From Gallibacter sp963558965 (lineage in GTDB: Bacteria; Bacillota; Clostridia; Peptostreptococcales; Anaerovoracaceae): a stretch of 28,568 nucleotides of DNA. Shown here piece after piece: positions 21,014 to 28,566 of the stretch (position 1 is its first letter; each line of letters begins with the position of its first letter). A program made the position numbers and the translations under genes. The DNA lies in the NCBI GenBank assembly GCA_963558965.1, contig CAUWIT010000019.1, positions 1 to 28,568 on the forward strand. Direction: 5' to 3'. Below the pieces are notes generated by a model that was given only the letters and a program-made list of their open reading frames with translations, was not told the origin of the DNA and ran no database searches.

Positions 21014-22903
21014 TTATTTTAAGATTTCCGCAATAGTCTGCGCAACCTTTACACATTCTTCCTTGTTAATAGAAGCAATTGAAATACGCACACCTTTTAC
21101 CAAAGGCACTACAAATATACCTTGGTGAACTAATTTGTCGCATAGTTCATTTGGATTGTCGCAAGCTACGCAAACGAAAAATCCTGAATCAAATGGAACT
21201 GTTTTTAAACCAGCCTCTTCAGCCGCCTTATCAAAAACTCTACCTCTTTCAAGAAGCATATTTCTAAATTTAGCTCTTTCTTCTTCTACCTGAGCCAATT
21301 TCTTTTCGTCTTTGTAGATGTTTGCAATTACCTGCTGTCCACTTCTGTTACCATTAGACCAAGTGTTTCTAGCTGAAAATTCGCAAACTGTTCTAAATTC
21401 TTTTGCGATTTCCTTTGTTTTTGCTATACAGATCATAGCACCTGTTCTCATACCGTAAGCTGTAAATGTTTTAGATGCACTATATCCAATAACAGGTAGT
21501 ACATTTTCTTTTAGATTTTCTAGCTTAGGCACAAAACTTCTAACGTCATCTGGATCTCCAGCAAAATCGATATATGCAACGTCTATAAATAGTGCAACAG
21601 GTACATCCTTTAGCTTGTCGTCGTTTAAAACTTCAATAACTGCATCCCACTCATCATCTTCTAGAGCATATCCTGTAGGATTGTGTGCAGGTGTGTTAAG
21701 AAGTATTACAACTCTCTTTTGATCTGCTGCAATTTCAAAAACTTTTTCCTTAAATCCTTCTATATTAAAAGTTCTATGTTCATTAAATAATTCATAAGTA
21801 TCTAATTTTCTGCCCTGTTCCTGACAAATTGTATTGTATGGTGCCCAGTACCAGTCACAAGTTAAAATACGATCTCCCGGTTGTGAATAGTTAGCAATAA
21901 CATTTCTGATACCACCAGTACCACCAGGTGTTGCAACCGCTTCTATATATCCAGCTGGTACGTGCTCATGGAAAGCAGCCTTAATTATAGCTTCCTTAAA
22001 TTCAGGAATACCCCCGATTGAAGCGTATTCAGCAAAATCGCAATCTCCCAACTCTTTAATACATTCAATAACGGATTTCATTACAGCAAGTTCCCCATTG
22101 TCTAAAAGAAGAGCCCCAATAGTTGCATTGATTACCGCATCTTTCCCCTGTTCAGCAATCATCTTCTTTGCCATATTATTTAAAGCAAAGATCTTATCTT
22201 CCTTTGGTATAACTCTGTTGTTTTCCTGTGCTAAAATCATATAACTGCCTCCAAACCCTATTTTTACATAATTTATATTTTTTCCTCGGCCTGCAAACTT
22301 CTCCTCGTATTCAGTAGTTATATTACCTTCTTTGTAACGAGAATGGTGTAAGTCTCTGCTGCAAGCTTCTATTTTATATCCAAGGCTTTCGATTTCCTCC
22401 AAAGTAAAATCAAACAAATCATCATTGTCTGTTTTAAATTCAATAAATCCCCCTGGTTTAATTATCCTTTTGTATTTTTCTAAAAACTTATGATAAGTAA
22501 GTCTTCTTTTGGCATGTCTAGCTTTTGGCCATGGATCACTAAAATTCAAGTAGATTCCATCTATTTCATTGTCATCAAAATAATCACAAATGTCCGTCAT
22601 AAAAAGACTTAGAAAAGCTATGTTTTTTAAATCGTAATCTTCAGCCTTATCCATAGCCCTTACGATAACGCTTTCTTGACCTTCCAAAGCTATATAGTTT
22701 TTATCCGGATTGTTGCGCGCATGATCAGTTATAAACTTACCTTTGCCACACCCTATTTCCAAATAAATTGGACCTTCTGGATTTCCTCCGTTTTCCTTAA
22801 AAAACTTTTTCCAGTTTCCTTTTAAATTTTCTGGTTCTTCTAAAAACCATTTGCTAAGTCTCTCTTTTCTTTCATCAAGGTCTATAAGTCTTCTCTGTCT
22901 CAA
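21014..22903 (-). CDS. trmB: TrmB tRNA m7G46 methyltransferase fused to class I aminotransferase
   Basis: One uninterrupted frame of 629 codons encodes two complete enzymes. Residues 1-219 or so are TrmB, which puts m7G at position 46 of tRNA: start MRQRRLIDLDE, SAM motif EIGCGKGKF (49-57), DPWPKARHAKRR (123-134), FKTDND (156-161), and SRYKEGNITTEYEEKF (188-203). Residues 222-629 are a fold-type I aminotransferase of the aspartate/aromatic group: Trp352, NPTG (408-411), Asp441 and Tyr444, PLP lysine Lys478 in SASKTF, and Arg606 for the substrate carboxylate. The start is TTG at 22903, with AAGGGG upstream. There is no linker. Met222 is preceded by GGAGG seven bases away, so a separate 408-residue aminotransferase is probably also, or mainly, made. 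It lies between ecfT and the capA-like gene. Confidence 0.85.
   Translation of the reverse strand: MRQRRLIDLDERKERLSKWFLEEPENLKGNWKKFFKENGGNPEGPIYLEIGCGKGKFITDHARNNPDKNYIALEGQESVIVRAMDKAEDYDLKNIAFLSLFMTDICDYFDDNEIDGIYLNFSDPWPKARHAKRRLTYHKFLEKYKRIIKPGGFIEFKTDNDDLFDFTLEEIESLGYKIEACSRDLHHSRYKEGNITTEYEEKFAGRGKNINYVKIGFGGSYMILAQENNRVIPKEDKIFALNNMAKKMIAEQGKDAVINATIGALLLDNGELAVMKSVIECIKELGDCDFAEYASIGGIPEFKEAIIKAAFHEHVPAGYIEAVATPGGTGGIRNVIANYSQPGDRILTCDWYWAPYNTICQEQGRKLDTYELFNEHRTFNIEGFKEKVFEIAADQKRVVILLNTPAHNPTGYALEDDEWDAVIEVLNDDKLKDVPVALFIDVAYIDFAGDPDDVRSFVPKLENLKENVLPVIGYSASKTFTAYGMRTGAMICIAKTKEIAKEFRTVCEFSARNTWSNGNRSGQQVIANIYKDEKKLAQVEEERAKFRNMLLERGRVFDKAAEEAGLKTVPFDSGFFVCVACDNPNELCDKLVHQGIFVVPLVKGVRISIASINKEECVKVAQTIAEILK
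22238..22252 (-). promoter_or_regulatory. Internal ribosome binding site at the TrmB/aminotransferase junction
   Basis: On the minus strand GGAGG (22248-22252), seven bases, then ATG (22238-22240) lie in frame inside the fused gene. The ATG is exactly where a free-standing aminotransferase would begin (MILAQENNRVIP). This suggests two formerly separate, translationally coupled genes whose first stop codon has been lost. Confidence 0.75.
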
Positions 22904-22923
22904 AAGCTGATGCCCCTTCCATT

Positions 22924-23724
22924 TTATAAAAATATCCTCATAACTATTGAACCAGCCAAAAATGCTACGATAATAACTCCTGCCACCGCATCACGCTTTG
23001 CATACTTCATAGCATTCATTCTCGTCCTGTTATCACCACCGTTATAGCACCTTGCCTCCATAGCCATAGCCATATCCTGCGCAATACGAAAAGCGCTGAT
23101 AAACAATGGTACTAATATCGGTATAAGTTGTTTTGCTCTATGTATTATATTTCCTGTTTCAAAATCAGCACCTCTAGCCTGCTGAGCTTTCATAATCTTG
23201 TCGGTTTCCTCTAAAAGCGTAGGGATAAATCTCAATGCTATTGTCATCATCATCGCTAGCTCATGAGATGGAACTCCGATTTTTGAGAATGGCTTAAGTA
23301 GGTGTTCTATACCGTCTGTAAGGTTTATAGGTTTTGTCGTCAAGGTCAAAATTGAAGACCCGATAATTAATAGTATCAACCTAATTGCCATAAAAAACGC
23401 CTGATAAAGGCCTTCTTTTGTTATCTCAAATATCCATATTTTTGCAATAACTTCTCCGCTCATCATAAACATATTTAAAATAAACGTAAAAGCTATAATG
23501 AAAAATATAGGTTTTAAACCTTTAAGCATAAACTTAAGTGGCACCTTTGACATTTTAATAACTATGCCAAGACACAAAGTCGCAACTGCAAATCCGATAA
23601 ACGAATCAATTACAAAAAGTGCAACGATGTATACCAATGTACCAAGTATCTTAATCCTAGAGTCAAGTTTATGTATTGTGGAATTTCCGGGATAATACTG
23701 ACCCAGCGTTATATCTCTAATCAT
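22924..23724 (-). CDS. ecfT: ECF transporter transmembrane subunit EcfT
   Basis: This 266-residue membrane protein is the T-component that couples the two ATPases to exchangeable vitamin-binding S-components. Several hydrophobic segments (about 27-58, 66-88, 108-130, 200-215 and the C-terminus) are visible. The two coupling-helix motifs that insert into the ATPases are Ala-Arg-Gly (183-185) and Ala-Arg-Cys (224-226, followed by YNGGDNRTR); the second is a known variant of ARG. The ATG at 23724 overlaps the end of ecfA2 by 8 nt, indicating coupled translation. No S-component gene is in the window, as expected for a shared (group II) module. Confidence 0.95.
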   Translation of the reverse strand: MIRDITLGQYYPGNSTIHKLDSRIKILGTLVYIVALFVIDSFIGFAVATLCLGIVIKMSKVPLKFMLKGLKPIFFIIAFTFILNMFMMSGEVIAKIWIFEITKEGLYQAFFMAIRLILLIIGSSILTLTTKPINLTDGIEHLLKPFSKIGVPSHELAMMMTIALRFIPTLLEETDKIMKAQQARGADFETGNIIHRAKQLIPILVPLFISAFRIAQDMAMAMEARCYNGGDNRTRMNAMKYAKRDAVAGVIIVAFLAGSIVMRIFL

Positions 23725-24583
23725 GAGTATTACCCCCTTTAATTAAATCTACGATAAATTCTTCTGCCCTATCTATATCAAAAACTCCCTTTGGAACTTT
23801 TATGCCGTTAAGCTCAAGCTGGTGAAGCAACTCTGTTACATCAGGTAGCCCAAGTCCAATATGTCTTAAATACTGGTCCTTTGCAAAAACTTCACTAGGC
23901 GTTCCCTGCAATACACATTTCCCGCCGTGCATAACTAGTACTTTGTCACTTAATTTTGAAACATCATTCATATTGTGAGAAACAAATATAGTTATATTGC
24001 CTTCTTTTTTATGAATGTCTTTTATCATTTTAAGTACATCTTGGTGAGCCTTAGGATCTAGCCCTGCAGTAGGTTCATCAAGTATTAATATTTTAGGTTT
24101 CATAGCGATTACTCCCGCAATTGCTACTCTTCTCTTCTGTCCACCTGACAAATCAAAGGGACTTTTTTCTCCAAAAGTTTCATAAGGTAGGTTTACAAGT
24201 TCCATAGCTTCCTTTACTCTCTCAAGGATTTCATCTTCGCTTAACCCTAAATTTTTAGGGCCAAATGCTATGTCCTTTGCAACAGTCTCTTCAAACAACT
24301 GATATTCTGGATACTGAAATACCAATCCAACTCTCTTACGAATATCTATTAAAGATACCCCTTCTGCAGTTAAATCTTCTCCATCTACTATAATTTGTCC
24401 ACTTGTTGGTTTTAACAAGCCATTTAAATGTTGCACAAGTGTGGATTTACCTGATCCTGTATGTCCGATTACCCCTACAAATTGGCCATCTTCAATTTCA
24501 AAAGAAACATCGTCTAATGCCTTTGATTCGTGGGGCAATCCTGGATTATATATATGTTCTAGATTTTTTACTTGTATTGACAT
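23717..24583 (-). CDS. ecfA2: ECF transporter ATPase EcfA2
   Basis: This 288-residue ABC ATPase has Walker A GHTGSGKST (40-48), a Q-loop in VFQYPEYQLF, signature LSGGQKRRVAIAG, Walker B ILILDEPTAGLD and the switch histidine in FVSHNMNDV. The N-terminal HIYNPGLPHESKALDDV is characteristic of the EcfA2 half of the heterodimer. It overlaps ecfA1 by 16 nt and ecfT by 8 nt. Its partner lacks the NPGLP insertion, which supports the A1/A2 assignment. Confidence 0.95.
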   Translation of the reverse strand: MSIQVKNLEHIYNPGLPHESKALDDVSFEIEDGQFVGVIGHTGSGKSTLVQHLNGLLKPTSGQIIVDGEDLTAEGVSLIDIRKRVGLVFQYPEYQLFEETVAKDIAFGPKNLGLSEDEILERVKEAMELVNLPYETFGEKSPFDLSGGQKRRVAIAGVIAMKPKILILDEPTAGLDPKAHQDVLKMIKDIHKKEGNITIFVSHNMNDVSKLSDKVLVMHGGKCVLQGTPSEVFAKDQYLRHIGLGLPDVTELLHQLELNGIKVPKGVFDIDRAEEFIVDLIKGGNTHD

Positions 24584-25404
24584 AAAAATTGTACCATCTT
24601 TTCTGTATCTATTATATCCGCCGGAACTTCAATACCTTTTTTTCTTAATCTATCGGCAAGTTCTACGGCCAACGGAACATCTAAATTGATTTCTCTCAAT
24701 TGATCTATATGTTTAAAAACTTCTTCTGGTTTACCATCTAACTTAACTACGCCATTATCCATAATTACTACTCTATCTGCTAAAGCTGCTTCTTCCATAA
24801 AGTGAGTAATTAAAACTACTGTTATGCCTTCTCCATTTAGTTCTTGGATTATATTCATAACTTCTTTTCGTCCTTTTGGATCTAACATAGCTGTAGGCTC
24901 ATCAAAAATAATACATTGAGGTTTCATAGCGACTACACCTGCAATAGCAATTCGCTGTTTTTGTCCACCACTAAGCATATGAGGCTCTTTGTTTTTATAG
25001 TCTCCCATATTTACTGCCTCAAGAGCGCTGTCCACACGAAGTCTTATAACTTTAGGATCTATACCTAAATTTTCTGGTCCAAATGCCACATCGTCCTCAA
25101 CGATACTTGATACTATCTGATTGTCTGGATTTTGAAATACCATACCAGCCGTTTGTCTAATATCCCAAATATGCTCCTCATCTTTTGTATTATAGTCTTT
25201 GACATATACATCTCCAGAAGTAGGTATAAGCAGTGCATTGATGTTTTTAGCAAGAGTAGATTTGCCTGAACCGTTTCTACCAATAATGGCTGTAAATGAT
25301 CCCTTTTCCACATCTAAGCTTACATCGTCTATTACCACTAGACCATCTTCATCTTCTGGATGATATTTAAATATTAAATTATTTATCTTAATTATTTTTT
25401 CCAT
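24568..25404 (-). CDS. ecfA1: ECF transporter ATPase EcfA1
   Basis: This ABC ATPase of about 278 residues is the first gene of the ecf unit. Walker A GRNGSGKST (42-50), Q-loop in VFQNPDNQIV, signature LSGGQKQRIAIAG, Walker B CIIFDEPTAMLD and ITHFMEEA are intact. I placed the start at the ATG at 25404, where conserved sequence (KIIKINNLIFKYH) begins; a TTG four codons upstream (25416) is possible, and neither has a strong Shine-Dalgarno. It is driven by the promoter at 25439-25467. With EcfA2 and EcfT it energises uptake of vitamins or other micronutrients. Confidence 0.95.
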   Translation of the reverse strand: MEKIIKINNLIFKYHPEDEDGLVVIDDVSLDVEKGSFTAIIGRNGSGKSTLAKNINALLIPTSGDVYVKDYNTKDEEHIWDIRQTAGMVFQNPDNQIVSSIVEDDVAFGPENLGIDPKVIRLRVDSALEAVNMGDYKNKEPHMLSGGQKQRIAIAGVVAMKPQCIIFDEPTAMLDPKGRKEVMNIIQELNGEGITVVLITHFMEEAALADRVVIMDNGVVKLDGKPEEVFKHIDQLREINLDVPLAVELADRLRKKGIEVPADIIDTEKMVQFLCQYK

Positions 25405-25438
25405 ATAGTCTACCAATTTTCTTTAGATTTACCGAAAT

Positions 25439-25467
25439 ATTATACACTATTTTTGAATAAATATCAA
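25439..25467 (-). promoter_or_regulatory. Promoter of the ecf-trmB-capA unit
   Basis: On the minus strand -35 TTGATA (25462-25467), a 17-nt spacer and a perfect -10 TATAAT (25439-25444) lie in the gap after aroD. No terminator was found between aroD and this promoter, so read-through from aroD is also possible. Confidence 0.85.
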
Positions 25468-25495
25468 TTGTATAGGTACTAGTTATAGTTTATTT

Positions 25496-26182
25496 CTATA
25501 GTTCTACCTGTCCAATATCATCATCTTCTGTATAAGCGCTTCCCATAGGTTTTGTAAATGTTAGCACGCTTCCAAACTCGTCACCGTTTGTTCTAGTTTC
25601 CTGTCCTAGTTCTCCCATTGATATTGCGATTATATCTCCAATCTGCTGATGTGCTTTTAGAGCACCTAGTTTTAGGTTTGCAACATCCTGTGTTGTATTT
25701 GCTTTGTATGCAACCTTTGGAAGATCAGCTCCAATATATTTAAGTCTGCATAACATCATTTCAATATCTCTTGCACTTGATGTGTATTGCATATCGTGGT
25801 AGCTGATTATAGCTTTTGTACCTTTGTTTTTTGCCATATGTGCAAACATTTTAGCTTTTGCATCGCTTCCGCTAGTTGTAAGTTCTACATCAACGTATTC
25901 CATAGATATAAGCTCAAGTAGTTTTCTTAGGGCATCGTTGTATTCTGATATTGACATATGAGCTTTGCCGCCCTGGTTAGTTGTTCTAATTGTAACTATA
26001 ATCGGCTTATCGCTTAATTCTCTAATATTTTCCCATGTCTTTTTGAAAAGTTCTGGCTTAGCTCTGTCTTCAAGACAATCAATACGCCATTCCATCATAT
26101 CGCAACCTTTTGCCAAGGCTTCTCCAACTAATGATACTGCTTCATCTAATTTTTTTGCCATAATAGGCACACATTTCAACAT
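25496..26182 (-). CDS. aroD: 3-dehydroquinate dehydratase, type I
   Basis: This 228-residue enzyme converts 3-dehydroquinate to 3-dehydroshikimate in the shikimate pathway. The catalytic set is visible: EWRID (31-35), Arg66 in TIRT, His129 in SYHD, the Schiff-base lysine Lys156 in LPKVA, Arg197 in SMGELGQETR, FGSVLTF (203-209) and Gln225 near the end. It is slightly shorter than the common 250 residues, mainly at the N-terminus, which starts straight at the first strand (LKCVPI). The ATG has AGGAGG nine bases upstream. No other aro gene is near. Confidence 0.96.
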   Translation of the reverse strand: MLKCVPIMAKKLDEAVSLVGEALAKGCDMMEWRIDCLEDRAKPELFKKTWENIRELSDKPIIVTIRTTNQGGKAHMSISEYNDALRKLLELISMEYVDVELTTSGSDAKAKMFAHMAKNKGTKAIISYHDMQYTSSARDIEMMLCRLKYIGADLPKVAYKANTTQDVANLKLGALKAHQQIGDIIAISMGELGQETRTNGDEFGSVLTFTKPMGSAYTEDDDIGQVEL

Positions 26183-26224
26183 TTCACATTTCCTCCTAGT
26201 ATATATTTTTATCTTAAATTTAGT

Positions 26225-26267
26225 TTTAGATATTTAGCTCTATCTAAACTATGATACCATATCTAAA
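26225..26267. promoter_or_regulatory. aroD promoter with three TTTAGATA-type repeats
   Basis: On the minus strand an extended -10 TGGTATCAT (26251-26259) lies upstream of aroD without a recognisable -35. Three exact copies of an 8-mer flank it: TATCTAAA at 26241-26248 and 26260-26267, and the inverted form TTTAGATA at 26225-26232. The inverted pair (26225-26248) forms a dyad just downstream of the -10. This looks like an operator, but the DNA is AT-rich and no regulator is known. Confidence 0.4.
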
Positions 26268-26300
26268 GCTATAATTATATATTTATATTTCAGTAAAGCC

Positions 26301-26346
26301 AAAAAAAATTAACACAGCTTTGCGTTTTTTTGTGCCTAGCTGTGTT
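26301..26346 (-). terminator. Terminator of the queuosine-precursor transporter gene
   Basis: On the minus strand AACACAGCT (26338-26346) pairs perfectly with AGCTGTGTT (26311-26319). AA and a run of eight T follow (26301-26308). Confidence 0.9.
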
Positions 26347-26362
26347 GTCGTGTTTTATCTAA

Positions 26363-27085
26363 TTATTCAGTTTTTGCTGACTCTGTATTTTCGCCTAAAT
26401 TATCAGCGATTTTTCTTGCCCAGTATACAAATGGTGTATCTGCTAGACTTGTAACTATGTATATGATGTAACCTGCTGCTATGATACTAACTAAAGTCTT
26501 AAAGTCATACATTCCTGCAAAAGCACCTACATTAAATAAGATTGTATTTATTAGCTGTGATATAAGCGTAGAACCATTATTTCTTAGCCATAAATATTTT
26601 CTGTGGTTTGCATATTTGTTATCTGTGAAACTCCACCATTTATGATATAGCCAAACATCAAGTCTCTGGCAAACTGCATATACAAGGAAACTTACTAACA
26701 TTAGTCTAGGTGTATTTGAGAAGATTGCCTGTATTGATGGCATCGCCCAGTCGTTTGCTGACGGTTGAAATTGTAGCCACAGCTGTGAAACTACGATAAA
26801 CATAAGTGATGTCATAATACCTATGTTTACAGCTTTATTAGCTGCTTTTTTACCGTATATCTCACTTATGATATCAGTAACTAAAAATGATGAAGCAAAC
26901 ATTACATTTCCTAGCGTTTGTTCCATACCAAAAGCATCGATAAGTATTAAAACTTCTATATTTGCTGCAATTGTTGCAAATACTGTCCAGCTGTATAAGC
27001 CTTGTAAGCCATGAACTCTGTAAAACAGTATTGTTGCACCGTATATTACAAATATTGATGCTACTAAAAGTAATTCGTTTAACAT
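26363..27085 (-). CDS. Queuosine precursor transporter, YhhQ/VUT family
   Basis: This 240-residue membrane protein has about six hydrophobic segments. Family signatures are TDIISEIYGKKAANKAV (about 70-86), the RNNGSTLISQLINT stretch (about 168-181) and DTPFVYW near the C-terminus. YhhQ-type proteins import queuosine precursors such as preQ0 or preQ1. This assignment is strongly supported by the preQ1-I riboswitch in its leader (27163-27203), which would switch the gene off when preQ1 is plentiful. No queC/D/E/F genes are in the window, so the organism may depend on salvage; that needs the rest of the genome. The ATG at 27085 follows AAGGAG. Confidence 0.92.
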   Translation of the reverse strand: MLNELLLVASIFVIYGATILFYRVHGLQGLYSWTVFATIAANIEVLILIDAFGMEQTLGNVMFASSFLVTDIISEIYGKKAANKAVNIGIMTSLMFIVVSQLWLQFQPSANDWAMPSIQAIFSNTPRLMLVSFLVYAVCQRLDVWLYHKWWSFTDNKYANHRKYLWLRNNGSTLISQLINTILFNVGAFAGMYDFKTLVSIIAAGYIIYIVTSLADTPFVYWARKIADNLGENTESAKTE

Positions 27086-27120
27086 TTTTTTCTCCTTTTC
27101 TTTTCAAAAGGGAGACAAAT

Positions 27121-27147
27121 TAAAAAATGGGTACAAAAATACCCATC
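27121..27147 (-). terminator. Riboswitch expression-platform terminator
   Basis: On the minus strand ATGGGTA (27140-27146) pairs with TACCCAT (27127-27133), followed by TTTTT. It lies between the preQ1 aptamer and the transporter gene, as expected for transcriptional attenuation. Confidence 0.88.
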
Positions 27148-27162
27148 TCAAAACTTGTTAGT

Positions 27163-27203
27163 CCCTAGTTTTGTTTATAGACAGGATGGTTTCGAACTGT
27201 CTT
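27163..27203 (-). ncRNA. PreQ1-I riboswitch aptamer
   Basis: On the minus strand a P1 stem GACAG (27197-27201) / CTGTC (27180-27184) encloses a 12-nt loop starting TTC and containing ACC. An A-rich tail follows, ATAAACAAAACTAGGG (27178-27163), whose 3' GGG can pair back to the loop to form the pseudoknot. This layout, including the AACAAAAC-AGGG tail, matches known preQ1-I aptamers such as that of Thermoanaerobacter tengcongensis. It is followed by a terminator and a queuosine-precursor transporter gene. Confidence 0.87.
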
Positions 27204-27221
27204 TATTTACTTAACTGTTAT

Positions 27222-27250
27222 AATATACATTGTCTATAGACTTTTGTAAA
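27222..27250 (-). promoter_or_regulatory. Promoter of the riboswitch-transporter unit
   Basis: On the minus strand -35 TTTACA (27245-27250), a 17-nt spacer and -10 TATATT (27222-27227) are present. The transcript would start near 27215, a dozen bases before the preQ1 aptamer, as is usual for such leaders. Confidence 0.7.
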
Positions 27251-27278
27251 GACTTATATTAAAATTTTGTAATTTTTA

Positions 27279-27307
27279 TTGACAAATTGTACAAAAAAGC
27301 ATACACT
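27279..27307 (+). promoter_or_regulatory. Promoter of the FUSC-like gene
   Basis: A perfect -35 TTGACA (27279-27284), a 17-nt spacer and -10 TACACT (27302-27307) are present. It is divergent from the riboswitch promoter; the two -35 boxes are about 28 bp apart, so both could share a regulator. Confidence 0.78.
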
Positions 27308-27365
27308 GTTTCGTTGATACTTAAATAATAATTAATTAATCATTAAATATACAAGGAGGTACGTT

Positions 27366-28421
27366 TTGAGGTTTTATCAACAATTACAATTAAATCAAGC
27401 TGGTTCAAAGAAATTAATCGCAGATACAACTGCACCTAAAGTTAAAGCACAGCGCACCGGTATTTACATATTCAAAGTCATGTTAACAGTGGCTTTTTGT
27501 TTTTGCTTTGTTACAGCATTTTCTATATTTTTAGGAAATGACAACAGTATAGTTGGTGTAATTACCCTTTTATGCATCTTGGTTATGCGTCAGGTAAATT
27601 TTAGCATCGATCCAAAACACAGTATTGCAGTGCTGATGATAGTATTTGGTATTTTTGCTGCAGGGCCACGAATTTCAAATATGCTACCTGCTGGTGGAGC
27701 ACTTATTGTCAACTTAATTTGCATCTTTACATTGGTATTGCTAACTTGCCACAATGTAGTTATGTCAAATCATTCGACTTTTGTTCTAAGTTACTTACTA
27801 CTTCAGGGTTATGATGTTTCAGGCCATGCGTACACTTTAAGACTTATTGGCCTTTTAGTTGGTGCTATTATAACTATTGCAGTTTTCTATAGAAACCATC
27901 ATATGCGTAAATTTGAAGCTGATTTTTCAAATCTATTTTCAGATTTCGATATTAGTTCATCACGTAGCCAATGGCAAATTAAATTTACCCTTACTGTATC
28001 AGTTCTAATGTTTATTTTAAGCGTTGCTGGTATGGATAGAGTTATGTGGGCTGGTATTGCTGCTATGTCTCTTATGTCTCCAATGACACAGGATATGTCA
28101 GCTAGACTAAAGTGGAGAGCCCCTTACAATGTAGTTGGCTGTGCATTGTTCCTATGTTTAAGCTGGATTCTTCCATCTAACATATTTGCATATGTTGGTA
28201 TTATCGGTGGTATAGGCGTTGGTTTTTCTGCTAAGTACAGCTGGCAAACTGTATTTAACACATTTGGAGCTTTATATATCGCTGCAGGTTTATACGGTAT
28301 ACCCGCTGCTATATTCTTAAGAATATTCCACAATTTTGCCGCTTCTGTATTTACAGTATTATCCGATAAGATATTCAATACAGTAACTAATGATGTTTTA
28401 AAAATTCCATGTGAATCATAA
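27366..28421 (+). CDS. Predicted FUSC-like multi-pass membrane protein
   Basis: This 351-residue protein has two hydrophobic halves. Four or five membrane segments lie at about 33-175, a hydrophilic cytoplasmic stretch with RNHHMRKFEADFSNLF lies at about 177-205, and a second block of four or five segments lies at about 207-335. The two-block layout and the RAPYNVVGCALFL segment (about 252-264) resemble the FUSC/aromatic acid exporter superfamily, but the match is by eye and moderate. The start is TTG at 27366, with AAGGAGG six bases upstream; no better ATG exists. It has its own promoter and terminator. Substrate unknown. It could alternatively be an uncharacterised membrane family. Confidence 0.6.
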   Translation: MRFYQQLQLNQAGSKKLIADTTAPKVKAQRTGIYIFKVMLTVAFCFCFVTAFSIFLGNDNSIVGVITLLCILVMRQVNFSIDPKHSIAVLMIVFGIFAAGPRISNMLPAGGALIVNLICIFTLVLLTCHNVVMSNHSTFVLSYLLLQGYDVSGHAYTLRLIGLLVGAIITIAVFYRNHHMRKFEADFSNLFSDFDISSSRSQWQIKFTLTVSVLMFILSVAGMDRVMWAGIAAMSLMSPMTQDMSARLKWRAPYNVVGCALFLCLSWILPSNIFAYVGIIGGIGVGFSAKYSWQTVFNTFGALYIAAGLYGIPAAIFLRIFHNFAASVFTVLSDKIFNTVTNDVLKIPCES

Positions 28422-28425
28422 ATAC

Positions 28426-28473
28426 AAAAGTGCATCTAACGTATCAAATTTAATACGCTGATGCACTTTTTTT
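28426..28473 (+). terminator. Terminator of the FUSC-like gene
   Basis: AAAAGTGCATC (28426-28436) pairs perfectly with GATGCACTTTT (28460-28470), with an inner GTAT/ATAC stem and a T-run. It begins 5 nt after the stop codon. Confidence 0.93.
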
Positions 28474-28522
28474 ATTGCACTTTTTGGTTCTATAATTTTT
28501 GGTGTTGGTGGTGAATGATATG

Positions 28523-28566
28523 TACCCTCTTTACTGGACACCCAGTAAGGAGGGTATATTTTTATG
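28523..28566 (+). promoter_or_regulatory. Hairpin burying a ribosome binding site before an edge ATG
   Basis: A 15-bp stem (28523-28537 with 28542-28556, one G-T pair) has a 4-nt ACAC loop. The 3' arm contains AAGGAGG (28547-28553), ten bases before an ATG at 28564-28566 that runs off the window. Read-through RNA would hide the binding site, while a transcript starting inside would free it. This is the arrangement some insertion sequences use. The motif ACTGGACACC also recalls IS3-type ends, but nothing here proves a transposon. Confidence 0.4.

Noticed and set aside
27163..27203. Simple hairpin or operator for the divergent promoters
   Set aside because: The stem, loop and A-rich tail ending in AGGG, followed by a terminator and a queuosine-precursor transporter gene, fit a preQ1-I riboswitch much better.
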